Shown one piece after another: positions 42,877-50,217 of a stretch of DNA of 64,000 bases. The DNA is from a virus. How positions within the stretch are numbered: the first letter of the stretch is position 1; each line of letters begins with the position of its first letter. The stretch is from the IMG/VR virus record IMGVR_UViG_3300046559_001153, positions 1 to 64,000 of that record; one strand, written 5' to 3'. Below the pieces are notes generated by a model that worked only from the letters and a program-made list of their open reading frames with translations, did no database searches and was not told the origin of the DNA. Both the position numbers and the translations under genes were made by a program.

Positions 42877-43332
42877 ATGACCACCCTCGACGATCTTCAG
42901 TTGTTAATCACGCTGCCGGAAAAGGGGAAGAAGTCCGTCAAGCTCGACGAGGGCCGAGTCACCTGGCGGGGCAACTCGGGCGGCTGCCGAGTCGGGACGG
43001 TCATGTTCCAGTTCGACGCCATAGAAACGACAGTTTACATTCCCCGATTGTACGGCGGACGTAAGATGTTGAAGATGCTCATGGAGCTGGTCAACCAACC
43101 GAGTTGTACTCTTTACGACGTCTGTTTCACGCAGATTGACGATTTGTTCGTGAAGTTTGACCAGATGGAAGCATCCAACGCAGAGAAGTACATGCCGACA
43201 GGCCAGATGGGTACAATACACGGACTCACATTACAACGGTTCCACCTGCCAAATATGTCGCACATCGCTATCGGACCTCAGCCGGAAGACAGGCGTTGGG
43301 GAACTGGTGGTAGAAGGGTTATCATCCGATGA
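42877..43332 (+). CDS. Hypothetical protein, C-terminal RRVIIR tag (1 of 4)
   Basis: 151 residues, alpha/beta, with no recognised domain (WRGNSGGCRVGTVMFQFDAI; SCTLYDVCFTQIDDLFVKFD). The final residues GTGGRRVIIR match the ends of the next three proteins. Starts immediately after a stop codon, and its TGA overlaps the next ATG (ATGA). It is the first member of a four-gene set defined by the tag and by coupling. Confidence 0.65.
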   Translation: MTTLDDLQLLITLPEKGKKSVKLDEGRVTWRGNSGGCRVGTVMFQFDAIETTVYIPRLYGGRKMLKMLMELVNQPSCTLYDVCFTQIDDLFVKFDQMEASNAEKYMPTGQMGTIHGLTLQRFHLPNMSHIAIGPQPEDRRWGTGGRRVIIR

Positions 43333-43658
43333 GCGATGACGAGGCCACACTGAACGATGACCAGGTGCGCGAGTTGAATACAGCATTCTTCGAGGCGTTG
43401 GCTCTACCGGCGGATTCGCCCGGGCATCGCCTGGTGGCGGATTGTGCCAACGATTTTACTCGCATGCGAATGCTTGAATCGGGACTCATACGAAGTTTAT
43501 TTCCGCCGATCCCGATAGACGGAGAGCCTCAACTTGTGACCACGCCATCGAGTTTTCCAAATCCATTGTTTGGATACTGGGACACGTCGCTCGGAGAACC
43601 GTACAAACCACGGCGGTCAGTCTGGCAACGGCCTAATAGAAGGATAATCATCCGATGA
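43329..43658 (+). CDS. Hypothetical protein, C-terminal RRIIIR tag (2 of 4)
   Basis: 109 residues, acidic and helical at the start (NDDQVRELNTAFFEALALPA). It then becomes Pro-rich and loop-like (PSSFPNPLFGYWDTSLGEPY), ending WQRPNRRIIIR. No known domain. The Pro-rich region followed by the tag suggests a flexible C-terminus that presents the tag. ATGA couplings on both sides. Confidence 0.65.
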   Translation: MSDDEATLNDDQVRELNTAFFEALALPADSPGHRLVADCANDFTRMRMLESGLIRSLFPPIPIDGEPQLVTTPSSFPNPLFGYWDTSLGEPYKPRRSVWQRPNRRIIIR

Positions 43659-44014
43659 GACGTTTTGAATGCGTAGCCGGAAGCGCCAATAAATTCTGGG
43701 AGGTCCGCGTCGACGGTGTCAGAGTACACGTCCGGTTCGGCCGACGCGGCACAAACGGTCAGTCCGAAACAAAAACCATGGATACCCCGGCGGCAGCTCA
43801 GCGGTACATGAACACTAAGATCAACGAGAAGCGTAGAAAAGGGTATGTGGAGATTGTTCCCACTGCGCGACCCATCCTGCGGGTGTCTCCAGCCGTCGAA
43901 TCGCCGCGGAGACGTGAGACGGCGAGTGCTCCGCCAGTCGCCCAACAAACTGCAAACGCTGCCAGGGCCAACAGACAATTCGACACCACGAAGAAACGGA
44001 TTATCCTGCGATGA
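43655..44014 (+). CDS. WGR-domain protein, C-terminal KRIILR tag (3 of 4)
   Basis: 119 residues. Residues ~5-70 match the WGR domain (NKFWEVRVDGVRVHVRFGRR, GTNGQSETKTMDTPAAAQRY, then EKRRKGYVEI), with Phe for the Trp of the name motif. WGR domains in PARPs and bacterial regulators bind nucleic acid or protein partners. A Pro/Arg/Ala-rich linker follows, ending TTKKRIILR. The linker plus tag after a compact domain again looks like a presented targeting peptide. ATGA coupling on both sides. Confidence 0.75.
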   Translation: MRRFECVAGSANKFWEVRVDGVRVHVRFGRRGTNGQSETKTMDTPAAAQRYMNTKINEKRRKGYVEIVPTARPILRVSPAVESPRRRETASAPPVAQQTANAARANRQFDTTKKRIILR

Positions 44015-45051
44015 CCAACGTTCTCAGGGGGTGGGCTGCAAATACGAATTCGCCGGACTTCCGTGCAGAAATTTCCCAATCGACAACGCCAGGCTACGGG
44101 CCGACAAGGCAAGCAGCTGCACCAACTGGAGATCAATCGATGCCAGTCTACGAAGAAAGAAGAGTTAACGATCACCCGGCATTCGCGATGGCACAGGCTC
44201 AGATGAGGGGACTGAATCGCACATTTGGTGATTTTCGCGACCGCCGTATTTATCATTTGACGCTCGGTCACGCCGTACTTCGTTTTGGGCAAGATCCGAC
44301 GCGGCGAGCAATGGCCTATAATCTACGGATAAGCCGCGTCGACTCCTTGAACTACATAGCCATTGAAGCTCCGAATGTCGTATTGCTGCCTAGCGTAGCT
44401 ACCTGGCTTGTCGCAAATGATTTGTTTGGCGAGCTGAACATTCTCGATCCCCACGCTGGCAGCATGACTTTTTCTAATTGCCGACTTTCGAGGGTGGGCA
44501 CAGGAATTCTCGGCCGAACAGGCGCAGGACAGGCGGTCCAGACCATTGACGGTATTTCGATCTTTTGTAGCAATGGAGACGTGGTTGTAGACGCGGCAGC
44601 CTTGCCTGGACCGTCGCCCGGACTGTTGCCTTCAGGCAGCTCGTTAGGCGAGGCGAGTTTGCGGCTGCTGCACGGCGATCAGCCCAACCTTCATCCTCCA
44701 CAGGTTATAGGAGCGATCCAGGCGGATGGCAGTTGGGTGTCCGTCCCGCCACCGTCATCTGCCCCGCAGGACATAGGAGCGATCCAAGCGTTCCGAGCGG
44801 CAGAGTCTGGCAGGTGGTCGCCCATCAACCCGCCGTTGTCCGCTCCGCCAGTACAGTCACAGGAATACGCCGACTACTCTGATCGGGTGGCGGACGCCGA
44901 AGGAGGGCAGCTTTACTCGCCGGAAGAGCTTAATCGCCGGGCCTGGGCCTTAGTAGATCAGGCTCAACAGAACCTAAAACGCCAGGAAGCCGTGCAGGCA
45001 AGAAAGGCCCGAGTGTGGAACAAGACGACAAAACGCATTGTAATTCGTTGA
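44011..45051 (+). CDS. Hypothetical protein, C-terminal KRIVIR tag (4 of 4)
   Basis: 346 residues, the largest of the tagged set. The N-terminal ~60 residues are loop-rich. A beta-solenoid-like middle follows (YHLTLGHAVLRFGQDPTRRA; VVLLPSVATWLVANDLFGEL), then two similar segments (VIGAIQADGSWVSV, DIGAIQAFRAAESG), a Pro/Ser linker and a helical end with WNKTTKRIVIR. No enzyme motif is seen. It could be the structural partner that the other tagged proteins join, but that is speculation. Confidence 0.6.
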   Translation: MTNVLRGWAANTNSPDFRAEISQSTTPGYGPTRQAAAPTGDQSMPVYEERRVNDHPAFAMAQAQMRGLNRTFGDFRDRRIYHLTLGHAVLRFGQDPTRRAMAYNLRISRVDSLNYIAIEAPNVVLLPSVATWLVANDLFGELNILDPHAGSMTFSNCRLSRVGTGILGRTGAGQAVQTIDGISIFCSNGDVVVDAAALPGPSPGLLPSGSSLGEASLRLLHGDQPNLHPPQVIGAIQADGSWVSVPPPSSAPQDIGAIQAFRAAESGRWSPINPPLSAPPVQSQEYADYSDRVADAEGGQLYSPEELNRRAWALVDQAQQNLKRQEAVQARKARVWNKTTKRIVIR

Positions 45052-45572
45052 ACCTGCGTAACTGGCTCAACACGTTGGTCCGCCGCATCAAGGTGGCTGT
45101 GTTCGGCCGTCAAAATTTGCCGGTCGTTGAGCCAGAATCACGTACCTACGACCAGATCGAGGCCGCACTAGCTTTCGACACTAGGGTCCTACAAGAGTAC
45201 ACTGACGCGCGATATCGACAACTAGCCCACCTGCGAGGACTCCGCGACTCTCGGACGGTTGTATTTCCGGGACATGAGGTGATCATTAACGGAATCGATT
45301 GGTCGGCCACAGGCCACCAGACGATGCAAGCACGCTGGGAAGCCATGGCCGCTCGCGAGTTGCAGACTAGTGAAGACAGCCGGCTTATTGAGCAGTTGCC
45401 GGCTTCCAAGCAAACTGACACCAAAATTACGCCTCCCCATCCCACTCCCAAACGAGCGGTTCACTGGGTTCCAGGTAAGCCTCGAGTTCTCCTTCGAGAG
45501 CGTACTTCTGCGAGTTCGCCAGATTCGGCCAGCGACCCTGGCTGTGCCACAGAGCCACGCAGCCCATGTTGA
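45015..45572 (+). CDS. Hypothetical protein overlapping terminase antisense
   Basis: 185 residues from GTG 45015 (AAAGG site 7 nt upstream); a TTG at 45048 overlapping the previous stop is an alternative start. The first ~135 residues are helical (IEAALAFDTRVLQEYTDARY). The last ~45 residues run antisense through the 3' end of the terminase gene and are Ser/Pro/Arg-rich, so they are probably incidental. No family recognised and no tag. Confidence 0.5.
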   Translation: MEQDDKTHCNSLNLRNWLNTLVRRIKVAVFGRQNLPVVEPESRTYDQIEAALAFDTRVLQEYTDARYRQLAHLRGLRDSRTVVFPGHEVIINGIDWSATGHQTMQARWEAMAARELQTSEDSRLIEQLPASKQTDTKITPPHPTPKRAVHWVPGKPRVLLRERTSASSPDSASDPGCATEPRSPC

Positions 45573-47280
45573 CGGCCTGGGCGAAGTCGTCGGGGTGCAT
45601 GGGGTTCTTGCCGATCGTGTAGGCTTCTTTTCCGAATCGTGTCGGAATCTTCTCTTCGACGAGCGACAGGAAGTCGTTCATCAGGCCTTCATGATCCTTG
45701 TCCAGGTAGTCGTACTGGAAGAACCGGATCTCGCAGTTCTTGATCTGTTGGCACGTCAGCAAGAGGCTGCGAGCCTTGTCGACCTGCCAGTGCTCCTTGG
45801 GGTGCTTCTCAGTCGCCAGCTTGAAGGTGAGGATATTCGCAAAGGCTGCACGAACGTAGGCGACCGGCATGATCCTCGACTGGGGCATACCTGTATGCAG
45901 CAGGAATGTTTCACGTAACGACCCGGCGCCCGTGTAGTCATGCACAAGAGCGTCGCACTTGAAGACGCGGAAGAATCTGGCAGCCATCTGAGCTTCGACA
46001 ACGTGTTCAGACGGGTTCAACGATCGATGCCCGTAGATCACGTCAATCTTTCCGTCCGGCAGCATGCCCATGACGGCAAAGGTTGTGAAGCTCTGGAACC
46101 TCTCACCTACGGCACCCCAGTCAACAGACAGGATGACCTTGATGTAGTCCCCTCGAGGAACCATTTCGGCCTGCTCAAACGTATTGCGGTGCGGGAGACT
46201 GGCCGCTCGTTTGAGGTCCGTTCGTGTGACCAGCTTGGTTCCCGTATCGGAGCTCTCGCCCAGGATTTCGTTGTGGAAGATGGCTTGGGTCATGTTGCCA
46301 GCGCCAGCCTGTCTGGCCAGTAGTTCGGCCCATTTTTCCCGGCTTGCATAGTGGGCCGGGAAAATAATCTGCGGCATGTGGTACCCGGCCATCGTTTGCC
46401 GTTTGTCAGCCACCTGGTGGATCCACCAGCCGTTTCTCGGATCGACTGGCTTGCGACATTTGGCACAGATGGTGCCCGGCCGCCTTGGACCGATGTCTGG
46501 GTGCCACGGTCCGAGCATCTTCTCCAGGTCGTGTGTCAGCGCGGGCACGTTGTCGTAATGGCATGCGTCGCACGGTACGATCCATTCGGCCATGCTGGAC
46601 GACGACCAGAGACCCTCGAGCGTGTTATCGAGAGTCAACGGAGTTCCGGTGTACAGCTCCCAGCCCCAGCGCGAGTAGGCCATAACCTGGGTGATCACAC
46701 CGATCAACGAACTGTCCAGGTTTTGAACTTCGTCAAAATTGATCTCGTCGCCCGACACGCCGCGGATACGATTCGCGTCACGAAAGGCAAAACTGAAAAT
46801 CATCATCGATTTGTTGCGGAATGTTTTCTGCAGCACGCTGCCGTTGCTCTTGCTGTTGACGAACAGCGTTCGCACGGGCGAATCGTTGATGAACGGCTCG
46901 ACGTAGTTTGTCGAGAACCGGCGAATCTGCTCGAACAGGGGAGTAACTGTGAGCAGCTTGAAATGCTTAATCGCATTGCACCGAGCCAGACCGATCGCGG
47001 CCAGACTGGTCGATTTTGAGATCTGGCGACCCGCCTTAACGACGGTCACTTTTGGTGAATGCGTTTTGAATAACGGCTCGAACGGAAAATGGTCATCGAG
47101 CGAATAAGGTTTTCCGTTCAGTGTGAACAAACTCGACAGAATCGGCCGCAACGTAGGGATATGCGTCTGTTCGAAAAATCGCAATTCCTTTTTGAGCTTC
47201 GCGAGCTCACGTTTAGAAAGCGGTGGTTTCTTTCTCGGCCCCTCATCCTTTTCAGGAGACAAAATTGCGTCCAAATCCAT
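45427..47280 (-). CDS. Terminase large subunit
   Basis: 617 residues. ATPase part: Walker A-like KAGRQISKST (~82-91) as in phage packaging motors, and Walker B INFDEVQNL (~178-186). A zinc-ribbon insertion (CDACHYDN, then CAKCRKPVDP) lies at ~237-280. The RNase H-like nuclease part has SVDWGAVGE (~391), HDYTGAG (~450) and HPDDFAQAVN (~570), supplying the acidic metal ligands. This enzyme cuts concatemeric DNA and pumps it into the capsid. It is transcribed against its neighbours and overlaps the preceding + gene by 146 nt at their 3' ends. Confidence 0.9.
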   Translation of the reverse strand: MDLDAILSPEKDEGPRKKPPLSKRELAKLKKELRFFEQTHIPTLRPILSSLFTLNGKPYSLDDHFPFEPLFKTHSPKVTVVKAGRQISKSTSLAAIGLARCNAIKHFKLLTVTPLFEQIRRFSTNYVEPFINDSPVRTLFVNSKSNGSVLQKTFRNKSMMIFSFAFRDANRIRGVSGDEINFDEVQNLDSSLIGVITQVMAYSRWGWELYTGTPLTLDNTLEGLWSSSSMAEWIVPCDACHYDNVPALTHDLEKMLGPWHPDIGPRRPGTICAKCRKPVDPRNGWWIHQVADKRQTMAGYHMPQIIFPAHYASREKWAELLARQAGAGNMTQAIFHNEILGESSDTGTKLVTRTDLKRAASLPHRNTFEQAEMVPRGDYIKVILSVDWGAVGERFQSFTTFAVMGMLPDGKIDVIYGHRSLNPSEHVVEAQMAARFFRVFKCDALVHDYTGAGSLRETFLLHTGMPQSRIMPVAYVRAAFANILTFKLATEKHPKEHWQVDKARSLLLTCQQIKNCEIRFFQYDYLDKDHEGLMNDFLSLVEEKIPTRFGKEAYTIGKNPMHPDDFAQAVNMGCVALWHSQGRWPNLANSQKYALEGELEAYLEPSEPLVWEWDGEA

Positions 47281-47375
47281 AGTTCAAATTCCCTGGTAGA
47301 GCGTCGTACCGAATCGTGCTACGCTATGAAATGCTACGGGGACCACGTTCACCTTGCGAGACAAGGGCTGTCACA
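47281..47375. other. Divergent promoter interval
   Basis: 95 nt between the terminase start (minus) and the next + gene. It must contain the terminase promoter unless that transcript begins further right. On the minus strand an AGGGAA site precedes the terminase ATG. I see no clear -35/-10 pair in either direction. Confidence 0.35.
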
Positions 47376-47612
47376 ATGGCTGTATCACGCAGCAGTAGAG
47401 AGTTTTTAGAGCGCCATGGGATCATACCGACGCTACGTTCGCCGACGCAACGGCTAAATGTCAGCGACCTGTTGATCCGCAGCTACCCTTTGACGCCTCC
47501 TTTGCCTCTGGCAGAAGAGGTCATTCACTCTGAAGGAACACCATCACCTGACCGGGCCGTAACGGAATCGTGGCCGGTCGTGTTGCCAATTCCTCCGAAC
47601 GTGAGTGCATAG
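47376..47612 (+). CDS. Hypothetical small protein
   Basis: 78 residues from ATG 47376. Basic helical start (AVSRSSREFLERHGIIPT) and Pro-rich middle (RSYPLTPPLPLAEEV), ending PNVSA. No family. First gene rightward of the terminase. Confidence 0.45.
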   Translation: MAVSRSSREFLERHGIIPTLRSPTQRLNVSDLLIRSYPLTPPLPLAEEVIHSEGTPSPDRAVTESWPVVLPIPPNVSA

Positions 47613-47617
47613 TCCAG

Positions 47618-47767
47618 GTGCTCGATCTGAGTAAGTGGCTGCAGAATGTCGTCGGTCTTCTGGTACTGAGCGGGGCGGTTTGTGTTGCCGTAACTGGCGA
47701 CGCCTCGATCCTTTTCCCGATCGGCCTGACGATTTTGATTTTCTGCAGTCTGTTGGCTCGTCGCTAA
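47618..47767 (+). CDS. Small two-span membrane peptide
   Basis: 49 residues from GTG 47618 (longer in-frame starts would overlap the previous gene). Two hydrophobic stretches, VVGLLVLSGAVCVAV and ILFPIGLTILIFCSLL, are separated by a short turn, with a basic end (ARR). It might be a small holin-type or inner-membrane protein. A strong terminator follows 20 nt later. Confidence 0.45.
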   Translation: MLDLSKWLQNVVGLLVLSGAVCVAVTGDASILFPIGLTILIFCSLLARR

Positions 47768-47787
47768 ACGGGCACAATCTCTGAACG

Positions 47788-47810
47788 CACCCGCTTCTTG
47801 CGGGTTTTTT
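47788..47810 (+). terminator. Rho-independent terminator
   Basis: ACCCGC-TTCTT-GCGGGT followed by TTTTTA, a compact and convincing intrinsic terminator. Confidence 0.9.
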
Positions 47811-47824
47811 ATTTGGAACAACTG

Positions 47825-48208
47825 ATGACTTGGATGGACTTGATCATTGGCGGGCTTTCAACAGCATATCTGACGAACTACTGCGACCTGAGGTGGCGTA
47901 CGCAAATTCGTGATGTGCCAGAGTCCTACCGTCGCAAGACGACAGGACCGTCGGGCCCGCTACTCGAGTTTTTGGTACGGGCGACCGTACAGGTCCAGCG
48001 TTGGTTGTCTCTTTCACATTGGGCGGCACTCAACATCCTGTCAATCCTAACACTGGCGGATTATCTGCCAGCCGGGTTGGCGTATGGCTTAAAGCTACCG
48101 ATCTACGCCTTGTCCGCTGCGAGCGTGTCGACGCGCGTTTGCCGGGCAGGCTGGATGTTGAGGCCCAGTGTTTCGCTCGTCAATCATCACCGTATCAGAG
48201 GGACATAA
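47825..48208 (+). CDS. Hypothetical protein with hydrophobic segments
   Basis: 127 residues from ATG 47825. A hydrophobic start (MDLIIGGLSTAYLTNY), a second near residues 70-95 (ALNILSILTLADYLPAGLAY) and a basic end. Possibly membrane associated. Ends exactly where the next ATG begins. No family recognised. Confidence 0.45.
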   Translation: MTWMDLIIGGLSTAYLTNYCDLRWRTQIRDVPESYRRKTTGPSGPLLEFLVRATVQVQRWLSLSHWAALNILSILTLADYLPAGLAYGLKLPIYALSAASVSTRVCRAGWMLRPSVSLVNHHRIRGT

Positions 48209-48517
48209 ATGACACCAATAGCCGATTTATTTGAGTGCCCCGAGTGCGGCGGCAGGCGACTCGAAGAGATGGAAATCAATGTCCTGGTCTTCACGCCAGT
48301 GACATCTGTTGGACCTGACTGGGAATTAGGTTACGACTACGACCTGCAATCAATTGACAACTGTGAGGACGAAAAGCACACGCGTTATCGTTGTATTGAG
48401 TGCGGATGGGTTCTCGAGAACCCGGACGACACCGGTAGCATGGACCTGTTCGCCGTTCTGACTCACCCTGATTCTCCCTGCAAACCGAAAGGACCACCCA
48501 GTGGATCAGACGCCTGA
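48209..48517 (+). CDS. Small zinc-ribbon protein
   Basis: 102 residues with two Cys pairs, LFECPECGGRRLEEME and YRCIECGWVLENPDD, spaced as in zinc ribbons. The rest is acidic. Zinc ribbons of this kind often bind nucleic acids or act as adaptors. The 3' end overlaps the next GTG start by 17 nt. Confidence 0.6.
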   Translation: MTPIADLFECPECGGRRLEEMEINVLVFTPVTSVGPDWELGYDYDLQSIDNCEDEKHTRYRCIECGWVLENPDDTGSMDLFAVLTHPDSPCKPKGPPSGSDA

Positions 48518-48884
48518 TCAACCACAAGTCTTCTACGACGCCGCGGCCGCTACTCTTCACGACGCGGGGATGGAAGTGATTAAAAATCATCCCGAGGTCC
48601 GCAGCCTGGTCGTCGTTTTCGATTACAACAAGGATCTCAACGACGCAAGGATCCCGCATGCCATTTGGATTGGCGGCGGTCCCGACGGTCAGTTGACAAC
48701 GCCCGAGGCCATTCTTGGATCTGGTTACCAGTTGCTGAAAATGTTGAGGGCTGTCGCAGTTCGTGCCGAGGAAGTCCTGCGACTTCGCGAGAAGCAGATC
48801 GTCGATGCATCCAAGCGGTTACTCGAACTGGAGAAACAGATTGCCGACAAACAAACCGAAGGGCCTGCGACGGGAGCCCCTTGA
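48501..48884 (+). CDS. Hypothetical protein with C-terminal coiled coil
   Basis: 127 residues from GTG 48501 (AAAGGACC site). An N-terminal alpha/beta domain (SLVVVFDYNKDLNDARIPHA, then WIGGGPDGQ) is followed by a long helix rich in Arg/Glu/Lys (VRAEEVLRLREKQIVDASKR) that probably forms a coiled coil. No known family. Confidence 0.5.
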   Translation: MDQTPDQPQVFYDAAAATLHDAGMEVIKNHPEVRSLVVVFDYNKDLNDARIPHAIWIGGGPDGQLTTPEAILGSGYQLLKMLRAVAVRAEEVLRLREKQIVDASKRLLELEKQIADKQTEGPATGAP

Positions 48885-48891
48885 GGACGTC

Positions 48892-49413
48892 ATGCGTCGT
48901 GCCCATGTTGACCCGGACACGGCTGACATTGTCATTGTGAGCGACGGAAGTGGCGCCGGATGGAAAATGGCCTGCGGCTGGGCGGCTACGATGATTGACC
49001 TGCGAACGAAAGCTCGCCGTGTATTTCATGGGGCCTGCTCGCCTGGGTCTGTGGGAATGGGAGAGCTTATGGGCCCACTCCACGCATTAACCTGGTGCCA
49101 CGCCCACGGCCACACAGGCAAACGGATTGTCGTCCTGTCAGACAGCCAGTACGTGGTCAACACGGGCAATAAAGAGCGCAAGGTCACGGTCAAAGCTAAC
49201 TTCTACCTGTGGAGCCAGTTCGATTGGTTCAAGCGACAAGGCTACCGGGTCCAGTGGGCATGGATGCGTAGAGATGAGTGTGCGCTGAACAAGTATGCTG
49301 ACGGTCTCAGCAGATCAGCCAGGCTCAAGCTCACAGAAATTGATCTGGCTGCGGCAGAAGAAGTCCTGCCGACCGGAGAGCGAATCGGAATCAACAGAAG
49401 AAACCCCCACTGA
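48892..49413 (+). CDS. Ribonuclease H
   Basis: 173 residues. The RNase H catalytic pattern occurs in order: IVIVSDGSGAG (first Asp, ~18), GELMGPLHALTW (Glu, ~58), VVLSDSQYVVNTG (Asp, ~83) and NKYADGLSR (last Asp). It would remove RNA primers or RNA-DNA hybrids during phage replication. The gene begins after GAGGAC and lies upstream of the repeat-rich candidate origin. Confidence 0.85.
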   Translation: MRRAHVDPDTADIVIVSDGSGAGWKMACGWAATMIDLRTKARRVFHGACSPGSVGMGELMGPLHALTWCHAHGHTGKRIVVLSDSQYVVNTGNKERKVTVKANFYLWSQFDWFKRQGYRVQWAWMRRDECALNKYADGLSRSARLKLTEIDLAAAEEVLPTGERIGINRRNPH

Positions 49414-49422
49414 AAGGACAAC

Positions 49423-49827
49423 ATGGGCGCTTCATTTATTTTGCATGCTTTACCTGATGTGAAAAACAAAACTGACGAACGACTGACTCAGATGACAGAG
49501 ATCATCGATAACCTGTCGCATGACGATCTGGCGATTCTCAGATACGACTGTGCCATACTCGACGAGGCTACAGACGATTCAATCAAAGATGCCCTGGTTG
49601 ACGACCTTGAGGATTACTGGATGCTGGAAGACTCTGGCAGGGAACACGGATCAATGCATCTGCCAGGCTGCAACCTGTCGTACGTGTTTACTGGTGGGTC
49701 TTCCTGGGGTGACCCACCAACTGAACTGAGTGACGGATTTGATTTGCTTAGTTCCTGCGGTCAAATCTTTGACCAGCTGAAGGAATGGGCTACCGCTGAC
49801 CTGATGGACAACTTTTCGAAAAGGTAG
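49423..49827 (+). CDS. Hypothetical acidic protein
   Basis: 134 residues, strongly acidic (DEATDDSIKDALVDDLEDYW), helical, ending DNFSKR from an A/T dyad element. No known family. It is the last gene before the 390-nt non-coding repeat region; a GAAAGGA site precedes its ATG. Confidence 0.5.
   Translation: MGASFILHALPDVKNKTDERLTQMTEIIDNLSHDDLAILRYDCAILDEATDDSIKDALVDDLEDYWMLEDSGREHGSMHLPGCNLSYVFTGGSSWGDPPTELSDGFDLLSSCGQIFDQLKEWATADLMDNFSKR
49809..49826. repeat. A/T dyad element, copy 6
   Basis: CAACTTTTCGAAAAGGTA, ending within the stop codon of the acidic protein and opening the non-coding repeat region. Gives the same C-terminal NFSKR as copy 4. Confidence 0.8.
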
Positions 49828-49870
49828 CCTGGGCCTGTTGGTCTGGTTTCGTAGTGGGCCTGGTTTAAGA

Positions 49871-49909
49871 GGGCTCGTCCGCCCGCTGACAAGCGGGGCG
49901 GCGACGCCC
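49871..49909. other. GC-rich hairpin of the repeat region
   Basis: CCGCCCGCT-GACA-AGCGGGGCGG core (one bulged base), extended outward by GGGC..CGTC pairing with GACGCCC. No T tract follows, so it is not an intrinsic terminator. It lies 24 nt before the first repeat. Confidence 0.6.
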
Positions 49910-49932
49910 GCATTAAATCTTTACGAAGTAAA

Positions 49933-49950
49933 GTGTATAGAACTAAGCTC
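49933..49950. repeat. Iteron-like repeat 1
   Basis: GTGTATAGAACTAAGCTC, the most diverged of four copies of GTGATAGAACNAAGTTCC. Confidence 0.7.
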
Positions 49951-49996
49951 AGGCCCAAAAGTGAGAAATAATGGACCCCTCTCGCGTATCTCTGAA

Positions 49997-50014
49997 GTGA
50001 TAGAAACAAGTTCC
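49997..50014. repeat. Iteron-like repeat 2
   Basis: GTGATAGAAACAAGTTCC. Same orientation as the others; the left half of the inner palindrome has one change. Confidence 0.8.
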
Positions 50015-50077
50015 CCCTCTGTCACCAGGCTGGTCTATCGAGTACGTCAAAACCAGGCCTTTTTTGACCAAAACGAA

Positions 50078-50095
50078 GTGATAGAACGAAGTTCC
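50078..50095. repeat. Iteron-like repeat 3
   Basis: GTGATAGAACGAAGTTCC, with a perfect GAAC-GAA-GTTC palindrome, preceded by GGCCTTTTTTGA. Confidence 0.85.
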
Positions 50096-50126
50096 CAAAG
50101 CTGCAAATTTCGGCCTTATTTGATGT

Positions 50127-50144
50127 GTGATAGAACTAAGTTCC
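50127..50144. repeat. Iteron-like repeat 4
   Basis: GTGATAGAACTAAGTTCC, with a perfect GAAC-TAA-GTTC palindrome, preceded by GGCCTTATTTGA; 74 nt before the next gene. Confidence 0.85.
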
Positions 50145-50217
50145 TGAACCCCCTTTTAAGGCTGAAAACAATGGATTTAGCCGAGGTAATCCACTGAAAT
50201 CCGACAAACCCGGAAAA

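Larger units (their letters stand above)
49828..50217. other. Candidate replication origin or control region
   Basis: About 390 nt without a credible gene. It contains a GC-rich hairpin (49871-49909) and four 18-bp repeats with an internal GAAC-N3-GTTC palindrome at 49933, 49997, 50078 and 50127. Before the last two repeats lies a shared GGCCTTnTTTGA segment. Iterons plus hairpin plus a downstream candidate initiator resemble iteron-type origins, but a multi-operator promoter region is equally possible. Confidence 0.5.

Noticed and set aside
49933-50144. CRISPR-like mini array
   Set aside because: Repeats are only 18 bp, imperfect, with spacers of 46, 63 and 31 nt and no cas genes; iterons or operators fit better.
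49838-50197. 119-codon frame (TTG start) over the repeat region
   Set aside because: Spans the hairpin and the repeats, lacks a ribosome site and protein-like pattern; the repeats explain the region better.
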